Counted from the stretch's first letter, positions 52,528 to 61,459 are shown. The stretch is DNA of 64,000 nt from Bradyrhizobium sp. 138 (GCF_023074075.1 NZ_JADPKT010000095.1:1-64000); one strand, 5' to 3'. Numbers and translations are program-made. Notes: generated by a model not told the origin, from the sequence alone.

Positions 52528-53889
52528 TCAACGCGTTGCCGATTTCAGTACCCGGTCAACCATGGCAGGCGCGAGCCCGAGGTAATTTTTCGGTGAAGTG
52601 AGCGCCTCGATTGTGGCGCGATCGATGCGGCTCGTGATCCGCGCGTCCGCGGACAGCGCATCGGCCAGGCTGATTCCCTCGTCATTGGCCTGACGGCAGG
52701 CGTCATAGACCACGTCATGGGCCTCTTGCCGGCCGAGCTGCGGCGCGAGCCCCATCATGACCGCTTCGGCCACGATCAGGCCGCGGCTGATGGCGAGATT
52801 GTCGTTCATCTTCGCCTCATCGACGATGAGACCTGCGAGTGCAAACTTCGCCTGGTGGAGCGCGCCGGCGGTCAACACGAAGCTTTCGGGGATCGCCATC
52901 CATTCGGCGTGCCAGGGACCCGTGGCGCGCTCGAAATCCTGCACCATGGCGTCGAGCATCAGGCCGGCGTGCTGGCGCACCGCCTTGGAGGCCGCCAGCA
53001 TCAGTTCCGACGAGATCGGGTTGCGCTTCTGCGGCATGGTCGAGGAGGCGCCGCGTCCCTTGACGAAGGGTTCATAGACCTCGGCGAACTCGGTCGAGGC
53101 CATGATCATGATGTCGAGCGCGATCTTGCCGAGCGAGCCGGTGACGAGCGCGAGGAAGTTCACGGCCTCGGCAAAGCCGTCGCGCGCGACGTGCCAGGTC
53201 GAGGCGGGAACGCCGAGCTTCAGCTCAGCGCAGAGTGCCTCCTGCACCTCGAACCCCTTGTCGCCGAGCGAGGCCAGCGTACCGGCGGCTCCGGCGAACT
53301 GGCCGACCAGGACGCGCGGCTTCAGCTGCGCCAGCCGCTCGGCATGGCGGTCGAACATGGCAAGCCAGATCGCGGTCTTGTAGCCGAAGGTCACCGGCAG
53401 CGCCTGCTGGAGGTGCGTGCGGCCCGCCATCGGCGTGTCGCGATAGCGTTTGGAGAGGCTCGCCAGGATGCCGCGAAGCTCGTCGATGTCGCGCGCGACG
53501 ATCTCCAGCGCGGCACGGAGCTGCAGCACCACGGCCGTGTCCATGATGTCCTGCGTGGTCGCGCCCCAGTGCACGTAGCGGCCGGCCTCGCCGCACTGCT
53601 TCACCATCTGATGCACCAGCGGCAGGATCGGATAGCCGACGACGTCGGTCTCCTGCCTGAGCAGCTCGAAATCGAGCGCGGCGACGTCGGTCCGCGCCGC
53701 GATCGCCTCGGCCGCCTGCTGCGGGATGACGCCACACTTCGCCTCCGCCTGCGCCAGCGCCACCTCGACCTCGACATAGCGCGCCACCAGCGCAACGTCG
53801 GAGAACACCTCTCGCATCTCGGGCGTGCCGAAGGCGTCGCGGAACAACATGGAATCGAGCACGGTGGTGGACGCGGAAAAGGCAGGCAT
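52528..53889 (-). CDS. Adenylosuccinate lyase/PcaB-family lyase
   Basis: A 453-residue member of the aspartase/fumarase superfamily. The signature GSSTMPQKRNP lies at about 280-290, preceded by the T-T-Q-D-I-M-D-T motif near residue 110. The sequence is closest in style to 3-carboxy-cis,cis-muconate cycloisomerase (PcaB) and adenylosuccinate-lyase-like proteins that lack the purine pathway context. No pca genes lie nearby, so assignment to protocatechuate breakdown is not safe; it could act on another succinyl or carboxylate adduct. It is monocistronic, with its promoter in the 440-base gap upstream. Confidence 0.88.
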   Translation of the reverse strand: MPAFSASTTVLDSMLFRDAFGTPEMREVFSDVALVARYVEVEVALAQAEAKCGVIPQQAAEAIAARTDVAALDFELLRQETDVVGYPILPLVHQMVKQCGEAGRYVHWGATTQDIMDTAVVLQLRAALEIVARDIDELRGILASLSKRYRDTPMAGRTHLQQALPVTFGYKTAIWLAMFDRHAERLAQLKPRVLVGQFAGAAGTLASLGDKGFEVQEALCAELKLGVPASTWHVARDGFAEAVNFLALVTGSLGKIALDIMIMASTEFAEVYEPFVKGRGASSTMPQKRNPISSELMLAASKAVRQHAGLMLDAMVQDFERATGPWHAEWMAIPESFVLTAGALHQAKFALAGLIVDEAKMNDNLAISRGLIVAEAVMMGLAPQLGRQEAHDVVYDACRQANDEGISLADALSADARITSRIDRATIEALTSPKNYLGLAPAMVDRVLKSATR

Positions 53890-54333
53890 GAGCGCTTCTT
53901 CGTGGTTGGTGTTTGTGTGTGCGACAGCTTACGCAGTCGGCGCAGTCCGGCAAAGGACATTGACGTTCGCCACATCTGCCGCGCGGCGGCATTGCGACGG
54001 CCCCTCCCCCCTGTTGCTCCGTCATCCTTGAGGTGCGAGGCGTGGGACGCAACGCGTCCCATGGAGAGCCTCGAAGGATGAGCGGCCGCGATGCAGCCGG
54101 GCCGTCCATCCTTCGAGGCCTCCGCTGCGCTCCGAGGCCCAGGATGACGGCGTTCGATGGGCGAGCCGTAACATTCTGGCCGCAGTTGTATTCCCCTCCG
54201 AGAACGGCATGACAGCCATCTTCCGGGAGCGATGAACCAAGCACGCCCTTCGGCAGACTCACAGTTTTCGTCCCAAATTTCATTTTTGTCATTTTTGCCT
54301 GCCCGATTTCGTAACGAAACCTGAGTTTTCGAC
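53890..54333. other. 444-base divergent gap, mostly a palindromic repeat
   Basis: It separates the lyase gene from the regulator gene. No supported gene was seen. A long repeat occupies 54021-54149. The remaining parts (53890-54020 and 54150-54333) should hold the two divergent promoters. Confidence 0.5.
54021..54149. repeat. Intergenic palindrome (GTCATCCTTGAGG type)
   Basis: Outer arms are GTCATCCT (54021) and AGGATGAC (ending 54149). Inner arms GCCTCGAAGGATG and CATCCTTCGAGGC and a GGGACGC/GCGTCCC hairpin (54050-54060) add a complex fold. It belongs to a repeat family often seen in Bradyrhizobium-type genomes. Confidence 0.8.
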
Positions 54334-55893
54334 GTGCAGTTTCTGTTCAGGGACCACCTTCTCGACACCGACCTGCGCGAACTGAGCCGCGAGCAGGTTC
54401 CCGTTGCCGTGGAGCCACAGGTTTTCGATCTGGTCGTCCACCTCATGCAGAACCGCGACCGGGTGGTCAGCAAGGACGAGCTGATCGACAAGATCTGGCA
54501 CGGGCGCAGCGTCTCCGAATCCACCCTGACCAGCCGGATCAACGCCGCGCGCAAGGCGATCGGCGACAGTGGCGCGAGCCAGGCGCTGATCCGTACCATC
54601 GCCCGCAAGGGGTTTCGCTTCGTCGGCGATGTCGAGGCCAAGGGCGGCGCGGGCGCACCGGAGCACGGCCGCACCGCATGGGTGCCGCGCGCTGCACTCA
54701 CGCTTCCGGAGCGGCCCGCGATCGCCGTGCTGCCCTTCACCAATATGAGCGGCGAGGCCGAGCAGGATTATTTCTCCGACGGCATCAGCGAGGACATCAT
54801 CACCGCGCTGTCGAAGCTGCGCTGGTTCTTCGTCGTCGCGCGGAACTCCTCGTTCGTCTACAAGGGCCGCGCCGTGCACATCAGCGAGGTCGCGCGCGAG
54901 CTCGGGGTACGCTACGTGGTCGAAGGCAGCGTGCGGCGGAGCGGCGATCGCGTGCGCATCTCGGCCCAGCTCAACGATGTCTCGACCGGCAGCCATCTCT
55001 GGGCTGAGCGCTACGATCGCGAGCTCGCCGACATATTCGCCGTGCAGGACGAAATCACCGAGGCGATCGTCGCCGCGATCGAGCCGCAGCTCTATGCCGC
55101 CGAAAGTTTTCGCGCCCAGCAGAAGCCGCCGGGGAGTCTCGACGCCTGGGACCTCGTGATGCGCGCCTTGTCGCATCATTGGCGCAGCACGCGCGAGGAT
55201 AATGAAACCGCGCAAGGGCTGCTCGAAAAGGCCGTCGCGATCGATCCCGCCTATGGCAAAGCACTGGGCCTGCTCGCGACCAGTCATATCTTCGGCGCGC
55301 ATATGGGCTGGGCCGACATGGAAGCGACGGTGCCGATCGCCGAGCGCGCGGCGCTCGCGGCGGTGGAGGCCGATCGCGAGGACGCCTGGGCCCATCACGG
55401 CCTCGCCTACACCTATCTGTTCCGCCGCCGCTTCGACGACGCGCTGGCGGAGTTCGAACTGGCGCTGCAGCTCAATCCAAATTTTGCAATGGCGCACGCC
55501 TTCTACGGCGTGACGCTGTGCTACGCCGGGCGATGGCAGGATGGCGATGCCGCTGCGCGCCGCGCGCTGCGGCTCAGCCCGCGCGACCCGCTCGCGGCGA
55601 TCTATTGCGGGGTTGCGGCCTATGCCCGGTTTGTCGGCCGCGATTACGAGGGAGCCGTGCAGATGGCGCGGGAGTCGATGCGGCAACGCGGCGATTTCGT
55701 CGGCGCGCACCGCGTGCTGACGGCCGCCGCCGGGATGTCAGGAGATCCGGCGCTCGCAGCTTCCGCCCTCGACGGCCTGCGCCGCGCTCAGCCCGCGGTC
55801 TCGCTGGCCTGGATCACGCGCGAGCTGCCGATGCTGCGGGACGAGGATCGCGCACATTATCTCGAAGGATTGCGGCGCGCGGGACTGAAATGA
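54334..55893 (+). CDS. Winged-helix regulator with TolB-like and TPR domains
   Basis: A 519-residue protein of the CadC/OmpR-type wHTH plus TPR architecture. Residues about 10-95 are the DNA-binding winged helix (V-V-S-K-D-E-L-I-D-K-I-W-H-G-R-S-V-S). Residues about 125-260 are a TolB/FlgO-like domain beginning A-V-L-P-F-T-N-M-S-G. TPR-like helices fill about 320-450. There is no membrane helix, unlike CadC, so it should be soluble. The start is GTG at 54334. It may regulate transcription in response to a protein partner bound by the TPR. Target genes are unknown; the divergent lyase gene is a candidate. Confidence 0.88.
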   Translation: MQFLFRDHLLDTDLRELSREQVPVAVEPQVFDLVVHLMQNRDRVVSKDELIDKIWHGRSVSESTLTSRINAARKAIGDSGASQALIRTIARKGFRFVGDVEAKGGAGAPEHGRTAWVPRAALTLPERPAIAVLPFTNMSGEAEQDYFSDGISEDIITALSKLRWFFVVARNSSFVYKGRAVHISEVARELGVRYVVEGSVRRSGDRVRISAQLNDVSTGSHLWAERYDRELADIFAVQDEITEAIVAAIEPQLYAAESFRAQQKPPGSLDAWDLVMRALSHHWRSTREDNETAQGLLEKAVAIDPAYGKALGLLATSHIFGAHMGWADMEATVPIAERAALAAVEADREDAWAHHGLAYTYLFRRRFDDALAEFELALQLNPNFAMAHAFYGVTLCYAGRWQDGDAAARRALRLSPRDPLAAIYCGVAAYARFVGRDYEGAVQMARESMRQRGDFVGAHRVLTAAAGMSGDPALAASALDGLRRAQPAVSLAWITRELPMLRDEDRAHYLEGLRRAGLK

Positions 55894-55910
55894 CAGCGGC
55901 GCGCTGAGCG

Positions 55911-56627
55911 CTAATCGTCGTCGGGCCCGAACAGCCTGATCTGCGGGAAGCCGCCGCGCGGCCGGCCGGCGTAATCGCGCGCATCGGAATCCTCGCGGAT
56001 GTTTCGCGCGACGTCGTCCCAATCGGTGCGGTCGCGCCAGCCGCGCGGCTCTCGGCCCTCATTGTAATAGCGACGCTCAGCCCAACGCTCGCGCCGCTCG
56101 ATCCGGCGCCGTTCGGACGCCGCGCGCTTCACGTCGGAATCCTTCGCCTTGGCATAGGCGTTGTCAGGTGAAGTAGCCGGATCAACCGAAGCCTGCTGCT
56201 CGGTGGGTTTTGCGATTTTCGGGGCCGATGCGACGGTCGGCTTGGACTGCTCCTTGGGCGGCTCGACCGCGGCCGCCTGCGACGGTGGCGATGCCGGCGG
56301 TTCGGCGTTCGCCTGGGTGGGCTGCGTGTCAGGCTTTGCGGCTTCAGGCTGTGCTTCGGCCTGCGCCGGCGCGGCCATGATCGCGCCGAAGGCTTGCGAG
56401 CCCGTGAGATAATTGACGCGTTCCGAAGCCCCGTTTGCCGAGGGCGCATTTGTCGCCGCAGGCGCGCCGGCGGATTCGGCGCGCTGCGCCATCTTGCTGG
56501 TATCCGGCCCCTGCTTGGACGTGACCGGATTCATGATGTTGCCGGCAACGATCCCGCCGCCGAGACCGATGGCAATGGCCGCGACAATGGTACCGGCACC
56601 GACGAAATAGGCTGTCGAGGCGCGCAT
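55911..56627 (-). CDS. Uncharacterised membrane-anchored Pro/Ala-rich protein
   Basis: A 238-residue protein in three parts. There is one membrane helix at about residues 7-30 with a glycine-rich run (A-I-G-L-G-G-G-I-V-A-G). A long low-complexity Ala/Pro/Gln/Lys linker spans about 40-165. A strongly charged C-terminal region (about 168-238) is rich in Arg, Glu, Tyr and Asp, including E-R-R-R-I-E-R-R-E-R-W-A-E-R-R. An AGGGAG ribosome-binding site precedes the ATG at 56627. The layout suggests an envelope-spanning or periplasmic anchor protein. I do not recognise a family. It is 86 bases downstream of another single-helix, Pro-rich protein gene. Confidence 0.75.
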   Translation of the reverse strand: MRASTAYFVGAGTIVAAIAIGLGGGIVAGNIMNPVTSKQGPDTSKMAQRAESAGAPAATNAPSANGASERVNYLTGSQAFGAIMAAPAQAEAQPEAAKPDTQPTQANAEPPASPPSQAAAVEPPKEQSKPTVASAPKIAKPTEQQASVDPATSPDNAYAKAKDSDVKRAASERRRIERRERWAERRYYNEGREPRGWRDRTDWDDVARNIREDSDARDYAGRPRGGFPQIRLFGPDDD

Positions 56628-56713
56628 TGATCCACTCCCTCTTTGGGGCGAGCAACGCGCGTTGATTGCCGGATGTTCCTGATGCGGCAGCAGTTCCCGA
56701 AGGAACTTGCGCG

Positions 56714-57433
56714 TCAGATCTGCTGCGCGACCTTCTCAAGCCCGATCAGGCGGGCGAGCTTGCGCACTTCTTCTTTCTGATCGTCACGCAGCTGGAACAG
56801 CAGCGGCATTGCTGCCGACTTCAACTGCTGGACCTCGTCGCAATTCGGATCGATCTGCGCGCTAGGTGGCGCGTTCGGATTGGAGAGCCTGTTAGCCGAG
56901 ATCTTGCGCACGACGTTGCGGAGCGCGGTCTCGACCGAGGGCCAATAATATTCCTGCGACGACGACAGCTTCAGACGATCCCTGATCCCCGCGATCTGTG
57001 CGTCGGACAGCAGTGAATAGTTTTTCTGCGGCTGCGGCTTGGCCACGACCTTCGGCTTGGCGGCCGGGACTTCGACTGCGGGAATCTCCGCCGCAGCGGG
57101 CGCTTCGGACACGCTCGACGCGCTGGGCATCGGGAAATCGGACGGCGTTGCAGCGGCAAAGGCCTGCCGCAACGGCTCGGTCAGCACCGGGGTTTGGGCA
57201 AGCTTGTCGGCGGACACCTGGACCGGCTCAAATGCGGCCGAAGCCAGGGCCAGGGTCGGGACCAGACGGTCGGCCTTGGCGGCGCGGTTGGCCGCGAGCG
57301 GCTTGGGCGGAGGCGTCTGCGAGATCATCTCTTCGCCGACGCTGGGCACGCTGTCGCGGCCAAGAATGGCGGTGGTGGCGGCACCCAGGACGAGGAAGCA
57401 GGTCAGCACAACGATGGTGATGGCTTTAGACAA
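56714..57433 (-). CDS. Uncharacterised membrane-anchored protein with C-terminal helical domain
   Basis: I place the start at a TTG at 57433. GGAG lies six bases upstream, and the product then begins M-S-K-A-I-T-I-V-V-L-T-C-F-L-V-L-G, a natural signal-anchor (helix about 4-24). The frame itself continues to 57526 without a ribosome-binding site. From 57433 the protein has 239 residues: membrane helix, Pro/Ala/Lys-rich linker (about 35-130) and a C-terminal helical domain. That domain has L-K-L-S-S-S-Q-E-Y-Y-W-P-S-V-E and R-D-D-Q-K-E-E-V-R-K-L-A-R, reminiscent of Spy/CpxP-like LTxxQ helices. Function is unknown. Confidence 0.72.
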   Translation of the reverse strand: MSKAITIVVLTCFLVLGAATTAILGRDSVPSVGEEMISQTPPPKPLAANRAAKADRLVPTLALASAAFEPVQVSADKLAQTPVLTEPLRQAFAAATPSDFPMPSASSVSEAPAAAEIPAVEVPAAKPKVVAKPQPQKNYSLLSDAQIAGIRDRLKLSSSQEYYWPSVETALRNVVRKISANRLSNPNAPPSAQIDPNCDEVQQLKSAAMPLLFQLRDDQKEEVRKLARLIGLEKVAQQI

Positions 57434-57570
57434 TCGTCTCTCCGGGAACAGCCGCTTCACGAGTTTGTTAACGTTGCGCGGGAAAAGGGCACGAATTATG
57501 GCTTGAGTGTGCCTTCGTTGCGACAATCATCATGTCTGCCGCGACATTCTGGGTAAAAAGGCCAAGGAAG

Positions 57571-57819
57571 TCAGGCGGCTACGGCCAGGTCGTAGGCGTC
57601 CTGGATGTCGGCGACGATCTCCGAGGCCTCCCAGACCGCGCGCGGCTCGACCGATTGCAGCGTCACCGTCCAGTTGCCGCCCCGGCGGGTGCGGGGGACG
57701 CTGACGATGTCGAAGCGGACGTTGCGGCACAGCGGGTGGCGCGCCAGGGCATGCGCGACGCGAACGCGGATTTCGTCCAGCGATGCCGCCGTCTTGCTGT
57801 TGAGATAATCGAAGTCCAT
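57571..57819 (-). CDS. Uncharacterised small protein
   Basis: An 82-residue soluble protein with a good ribosome-binding site (GAGAGGACAGGCG before the ATG at 57819). The predicted layout is one helix (about 13-30), then beta strands (V-R-F-D-I-V-S-V-P and W-T-V-T-L-Q-S-V), then a C-terminal helix (about 62-82). This alpha-beta-beta-alpha order resembles small dodecin-like or ferredoxin-like folds, but I do not recognise a family. Confidence 0.68.
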   Translation of the reverse strand: MDFDYLNSKTAASLDEIRVRVAHALARHPLCRNVRFDIVSVPRTRRGGNWTVTLQSVEPRAVWEASEIVADIQDAYDLAVAA

Positions 57820-57956
57820 CGCCTGTCCTCTCGTCCTGATTGGCGGCCGTGAGGAGATTCTTGGCGGGCGTTGGTTAATCTGCGGTTAAGTGGGCATTTC
57901 GAGCGAGCGTTCGATTAACTGTGATCGGGACGAGCGCCCTCTGCTCTTCCGCATTT

Positions 57957-58931
57957 CTACGGGGAGAGGCGTGCTCTCGCCTCTCGATATTCGACCATTG
58001 TCCGCGCAACGAGATCGTCGACCGGGACCACATCGGAGACAGCAGAGGTGGAGTGCCCACCGCTCCAGATGTCGCGCCAGCGCTTCGGCCGGTTTTCGCG
58101 CGCGGCGACGTCGATATCCTCAGCGATGTCGATCGCGCCGCGCGCCGGCAGATCGTCGGGATCAAGCCCGGCAGCCACGATCGACGGCCTCAGCATGCTG
58201 GTCTGCAGGCCCGTAAAGGCGGTGGTGAGCAGGATGTCGTCGGCGCTGCTCTCGACCAGCATCCGCTTGTGGCGGTCGTCTGCCATGCTCTCGCGCGTCG
58301 CGATGAACTTCGTGCCCATATAGGCGAGATCGCAACCGAGCACTTCGGCCGCGTGCAGTGCATGGCCGTCGCTGATGCCGCCCGCGAGCACGATGATGCC
58401 GTCATAGAACGCGCGCACCGCACGGACGAAGGCAAACGGGTTGAGCCAGCCGGTCTGGCCGCCCGCGCCCGCGGTGAGCAGCACCAGCCCGTCGGCACCT
58501 GCTTCCGCCGCGCGTTCGGCGTGGCGGATGGAAGCGACGTCCGCCAGCACCAGCGCCCCGGCATCGTGCAGCGGCTTCAACACGGACGCGGGCGAGCCGA
58601 CCGACGTGATGACGACCTCCAGCTTGTGCCGCAGCAGCACGGCGAGATCCTGCTCCAGCCGCGCGTTGGAGCGGTGCACGATCAGGTTCGGACAGAGCGG
58701 CGCGGCCTTGCGGCCGGTTTGATCTTCGTGCTGGCGCAGCCGCGTCTCGATCGCGGTGAGCCATTCATCGAGCTGGTCCGCGTTGCGGCAATTGGCGGTG
58801 GGAAAGCTGCCGATCACCCCGTTGCGGCAGGCCGCGATCATGAGCTCGACGCCCGACACCAGAAACATCGGCGCTGCGATCAAAGGCAGAGCGAGACGAT
58901 CGCGAAAGCGTTGCAGTCGATCGGACGTCAC
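57957..58931 (-). CDS. Nitronate monooxygenase/2-nitropropane dioxygenase-like FMN protein
   Basis: A 324-residue FMN-dependent TIM-barrel oxidoreductase of the nitronate monooxygenase (NMO/NPD) family. Landmarks are the N-terminal L-I-A-A-P-M-F-L-V-S-G strand, the G-A-D-G-L-V-L-L-T-A-G-A-G-G-Q-T-G segment with the phosphate-contacting glycines, and A-G-G-I-S-D-G near residue 190. The start codon is GTG at 58931 with a GGGAG ribosome-binding site. It is paralogous to the protein encoded at 60346-61314. Many relatives act on substrates other than nitronates, so the specific reaction is open. Confidence 0.88.
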   Translation of the reverse strand: MTSDRLQRFRDRLALPLIAAPMFLVSGVELMIAACRNGVIGSFPTANCRNADQLDEWLTAIETRLRQHEDQTGRKAAPLCPNLIVHRSNARLEQDLAVLLRHKLEVVITSVGSPASVLKPLHDAGALVLADVASIRHAERAAEAGADGLVLLTAGAGGQTGWLNPFAFVRAVRAFYDGIIVLAGGISDGHALHAAEVLGCDLAYMGTKFIATRESMADDRHKRMLVESSADDILLTTAFTGLQTSMLRPSIVAAGLDPDDLPARGAIDIAEDIDVAARENRPKRWRDIWSGGHSTSAVSDVVPVDDLVARTMVEYREARARLSP

Positions 58932-59222
58932 TCAAATCTCCCTGTAACTCCTGCTTCGTCGAGCGTGCTTTGTCGTTTCCTCCCGCAGCCCTGTGCCAGC
59001 GTCATCGGCAACATTGGCACGCCCGAAGCCGGTGACAAAATAACGAAGAAATATACGTCCGATCCGCTCCGGATGGCGGGATAAATACCCGGGATTCTAC
59101 GGTGTCGTTGTTGCCTCGACACCACAACGCACAACGGAGTGTCTGGCGGCGATGCCCGCGCAATTGCCGGTGAATCAGGGAATCAACTAGACCGCTGATG
59201 GGGCTGGGATGCGGAGAGTAAG
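58932..59222. other. 291-base gap upstream of the nitronate monooxygenase gene
   Basis: No supported gene was seen. A short palindrome-like stretch GGTGTCG..CGACACC lies at about 59101-59123. The first 100 bases should hold the promoter of the minus-strand oxidoreductase gene. Confidence 0.4.
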
Positions 59223-59321
59223 ATGAGAGTCGCTTCCCTGGAAAGTGCAGTCGCCGCGATCGCGTTGATCACGGCTATCATCGTGGTGCTGTGGGAGATC
59301 AAGATCTTCTACGGAATCTGA
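59223..59321 (+). CDS. 32-residue single-helix membrane microprotein
   Basis: A short open frame of 33 codons including the stop, with a good ribosome-binding site (GGAGAG, about six bases upstream). The product has a short polar N-terminus (M-R-V-A-S-L-E-S), a hydrophobic helix of about 18 residues (A-V-A-A-I-A-L-I-T-A-I-I-V-V-L-W) and a charged tail (E-I-K-I-F-Y-G-I). The layout is that of small inner-membrane proteins. It is on the opposite strand to its neighbours. It is supported by composition and ribosome-binding site only. Confidence 0.5.
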   Translation: MRVASLESAVAAIALITAIIVVLWEIKIFYGI

Positions 59322-59424
59322 ACAGGCTGGATACCTCTTCGAACACGACCGGGCATGCCTTCCGCGGCGGCGGAAGCCTGCCGTTCAATCGGCCCAAGGC
59401 GCGATCGCGGGCTTGCCGTCACGG

Positions 59425-60198
59425 CTACCGCTTCTCGATCACCAGGCTCTGCACCGCGCGGCCGAAATAGCCCTGGCGGTCGGCAAGGCGCGACATGGCG
59501 AGCCCGGTGCCGTCAGCGCCGATCCAGGACTCACCGTCGAGCAGGATCCACTCGCCGACCGGCTGACGTGCGAAGCTCACGGTGAGATCGGCGTTGATGT
59601 AGGTCCAGGCGCGGAAGTCGAGCATCGAGGCGGTGCCGTTGGAGAAATCGGCGGCGACCACGGCGCGCATCGCTTGCGAAACCGCTTCACCCGCGATCAG
59701 CGGATGGTCGACGCGAAACCAGATCGCGCCGGCGCCAGCCTGGCCAAAGCGGCCGCGCGCGGCGCGCATCGAGACCAATCGCACGAACGGGCTGGTGGCG
59801 GCGTGGCCGTCCTCGGCCAGCGAGTCCTCCGGCAAGGGCAACGTAACCGGCAGCTCCTTGACGTCCTCGGGCAACGACTGTGCCTGGCGCCTGATCTTGA
59901 GCACGGTCGCGCCGACCACCTGCACGCCGTCGGCGAGCAGCTTGATTGCGCAGAGCTGGATCTTGCGGCCCTCGCGCAAGATTTCGGTCACGATCGTGAG
60001 TGGCGCCACCGGCACCGGGCGCATCAGATCGATGGTGACGCGCGCGATGTCCATCGGAGCAGGCGTCGGAATGCGTTCGGCCGCCCATGTCACCAGCGAA
60101 GCCGGCGCCGAGCCGTGCTGCATGCGCCGGTCCCAGGGACCGGCGGCGTCCGGGCTGGTGACGACATTGTTGCCGTCGACGCGGTAGATGGCGGTCAT
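59425..60198 (-). CDS. Acyl-CoA thioesterase-like double hotdog protein
   Basis: A 257-residue protein with two hotdog-type halves. The N-terminal half has R-M-Q-H-G-S-A-P-A-S-L-V-T-W-A-A-E-R and V-T-I-D-L-M-R-P-V-P-V. The C-terminal half has W-F-R-V-D-H-P-L-I and W-I-L-L-D-G-E-S-W. These are typical of TesB-like or thioesterase_3 proteins that hydrolyse acyl-CoA. It is flanked on both sides by nitronate monooxygenase-type genes on the same strand. A palindromic repeat lies upstream (60225-60335), so it is probably transcribed apart from the neighbour. Confidence 0.85.
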   Translation of the reverse strand: MTAIYRVDGNNVVTSPDAAGPWDRRMQHGSAPASLVTWAAERIPTPAPMDIARVTIDLMRPVPVAPLTIVTEILREGRKIQLCAIKLLADGVQVVGATVLKIRRQAQSLPEDVKELPVTLPLPEDSLAEDGHAATSPFVRLVSMRAARGRFGQAGAGAIWFRVDHPLIAGEAVSQAMRAVVAADFSNGTASMLDFRAWTYINADLTVSFARQPVGEWILLDGESWIGADGTGLAMSRLADRQGYFGRAVQSLVIEKR

Positions 60199-60224
60199 CT
60201 CTGTTCGATATCTCGGCTGGCGTT

Positions 60225-60335
60225 CCCCGGACGCAGCGCAGCGCGTAAGCGGTGCGCTGCCGAGCCGGGGTCCATTCGTTGCAGTGGGTCCCGGCTCTGC
60301 GCAGCAGCGTTACACGCTGCAGCGCGTCCGGGACA
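60225..60335. repeat. Intergenic palindrome (CCCCGGACGCAGCGCAGCGCG type)
   Basis: Arms CCCGGACGCAGCGCAGCG and CGCTGCAGCGCGTCCGGGA are inverted copies with indels. Inner arms GCCGAGCCGGGGTCC and GGGTCCCGGCTCTGC add a second hairpin. It lies between the thioesterase and nitronate monooxygenase genes. Confidence 0.75.
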
Positions 60336-60345
60336 CGAGAGCAAA

Positions 60346-61314
60346 TCACAACGGCGGATCGATCGCTTCGTCGTATTCTTTCTTGAAACGCGCGATCAGG
60401 TCGGCGGCGGGCACGATGCCGTCGACGCTGCCGATGCCCTGGCCCGAGCCCCAGATCTCCTTCCAGGCCTTCGGCTTGGCGCGCTCGCCGGAGGCGTCGG
60501 TGCCGAAATTCATCTTGGAGGGATCGGAGGTCGGCAGATTCTCCGGATCCATGCCGGCAGCGAGGATCGAGGGTTTCAGATAGTTGCCGTGCACGCCGGT
60601 GAACAGGTTGGAATAGACAATGTCGTCGGCCGTCGCGCCCGCGATCATCTCCTTGTATTTCTCGACCGCATTGGCTTCTTTGGTCGCGATGAAGGCCGAG
60701 CCGATATAGGCAAAGTCGGCGCCGAGGACGCGTGCGGCGCGGATCGCCTTGCCGTTGCCGATCGCGCCCGACAGCGCGATCGGGCCGTCGAACCATTTTC
60801 GCGTTTCGGCGACGAAGGCCAGCGGCGAGATGGTGCCGGCATGGCCGCCGGCGCCGGCCGCGACCAGGATCAGGCCGTCGGCGCCTTTCTCGATCGCCTT
60901 GTGCGCGAATTTCTGGTTGATCACGTCGTGGAAGACGATGCCGCCCCAGCCGTGCACGGCCTGGTTCAGCTCCTCGCGGGCGCCGAGCGAGGAGATGATC
61001 ATCGGCACCTTGTACTTGGCGCAGAGCTGCATGTCGTGGTCGAGCCGGTTGTTCGACTTATGCACGATCTGGTTGACCGCAAACGGCGCCGACGGCCTGT
61101 CGGGATGGGCGCGGTCATAGGCCGCGAGCTCTTCGGTGATGCGCGCCAGCCATTCGTCGAGCAACTCCGGCGGCCGGGCGTTCAGCGACGGAAACGAGCC
61201 GACCACCCCCGCCTTGCACTGCGCGATCACGAGATCGGGCACCGAGATGATGAAGAGCGGCGAGCCGATCACGGGGATCGACAGGCGCCCCTTGAACAAG
61301 GCAGGCATGGACAT
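60346..61314 (-). CDS. Nitronate monooxygenase-family FMN oxidoreductase, paralogue
   Basis: A 322-residue FMN TIM-barrel protein similar along its length to the product at 57957-58931. Shared segments are the V-I-G-S-P-L-F-I-I-S-V strand, the H-K-S-N-N-R-L-D-H-D region, and G-A-D-G-L-I-L-V-A-A-G-A-G-G-H-A-G. The ATG at 61314 is preferred; the frame continues to 61389, but AGAGG lies about ten bases upstream of 61314 and the product then starts like its relatives. A role in acyl-CoA or nitroalkane oxidation together with the thioesterase is possible, not shown. Confidence 0.88.
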   Translation of the reverse strand: MSMPALFKGRLSIPVIGSPLFIISVPDLVIAQCKAGVVGSFPSLNARPPELLDEWLARITEELAAYDRAHPDRPSAPFAVNQIVHKSNNRLDHDMQLCAKYKVPMIISSLGAREELNQAVHGWGGIVFHDVINQKFAHKAIEKGADGLILVAAGAGGHAGTISPLAFVAETRKWFDGPIALSGAIGNGKAIRAARVLGADFAYIGSAFIATKEANAVEKYKEMIAGATADDIVYSNLFTGVHGNYLKPSILAAGMDPENLPTSDPSKMNFGTDASGERAKPKAWKEIWGSGQGIGSVDGIVPAADLIARFKKEYDEAIDPPL

Positions 61315-61459
61315 TGCGAAGCGATCCTCTGTTGGCCGGTTAATGCAAGGTTGGCCACCATACCAACAAGGCAATCTTTCCACTGTCAAGTATTGCGTTT
61401 TGACGCCGTGCCGGACCCGGCTACCCGCATTCCTAGTCGCGGAATTCCTGCCTATCCGT

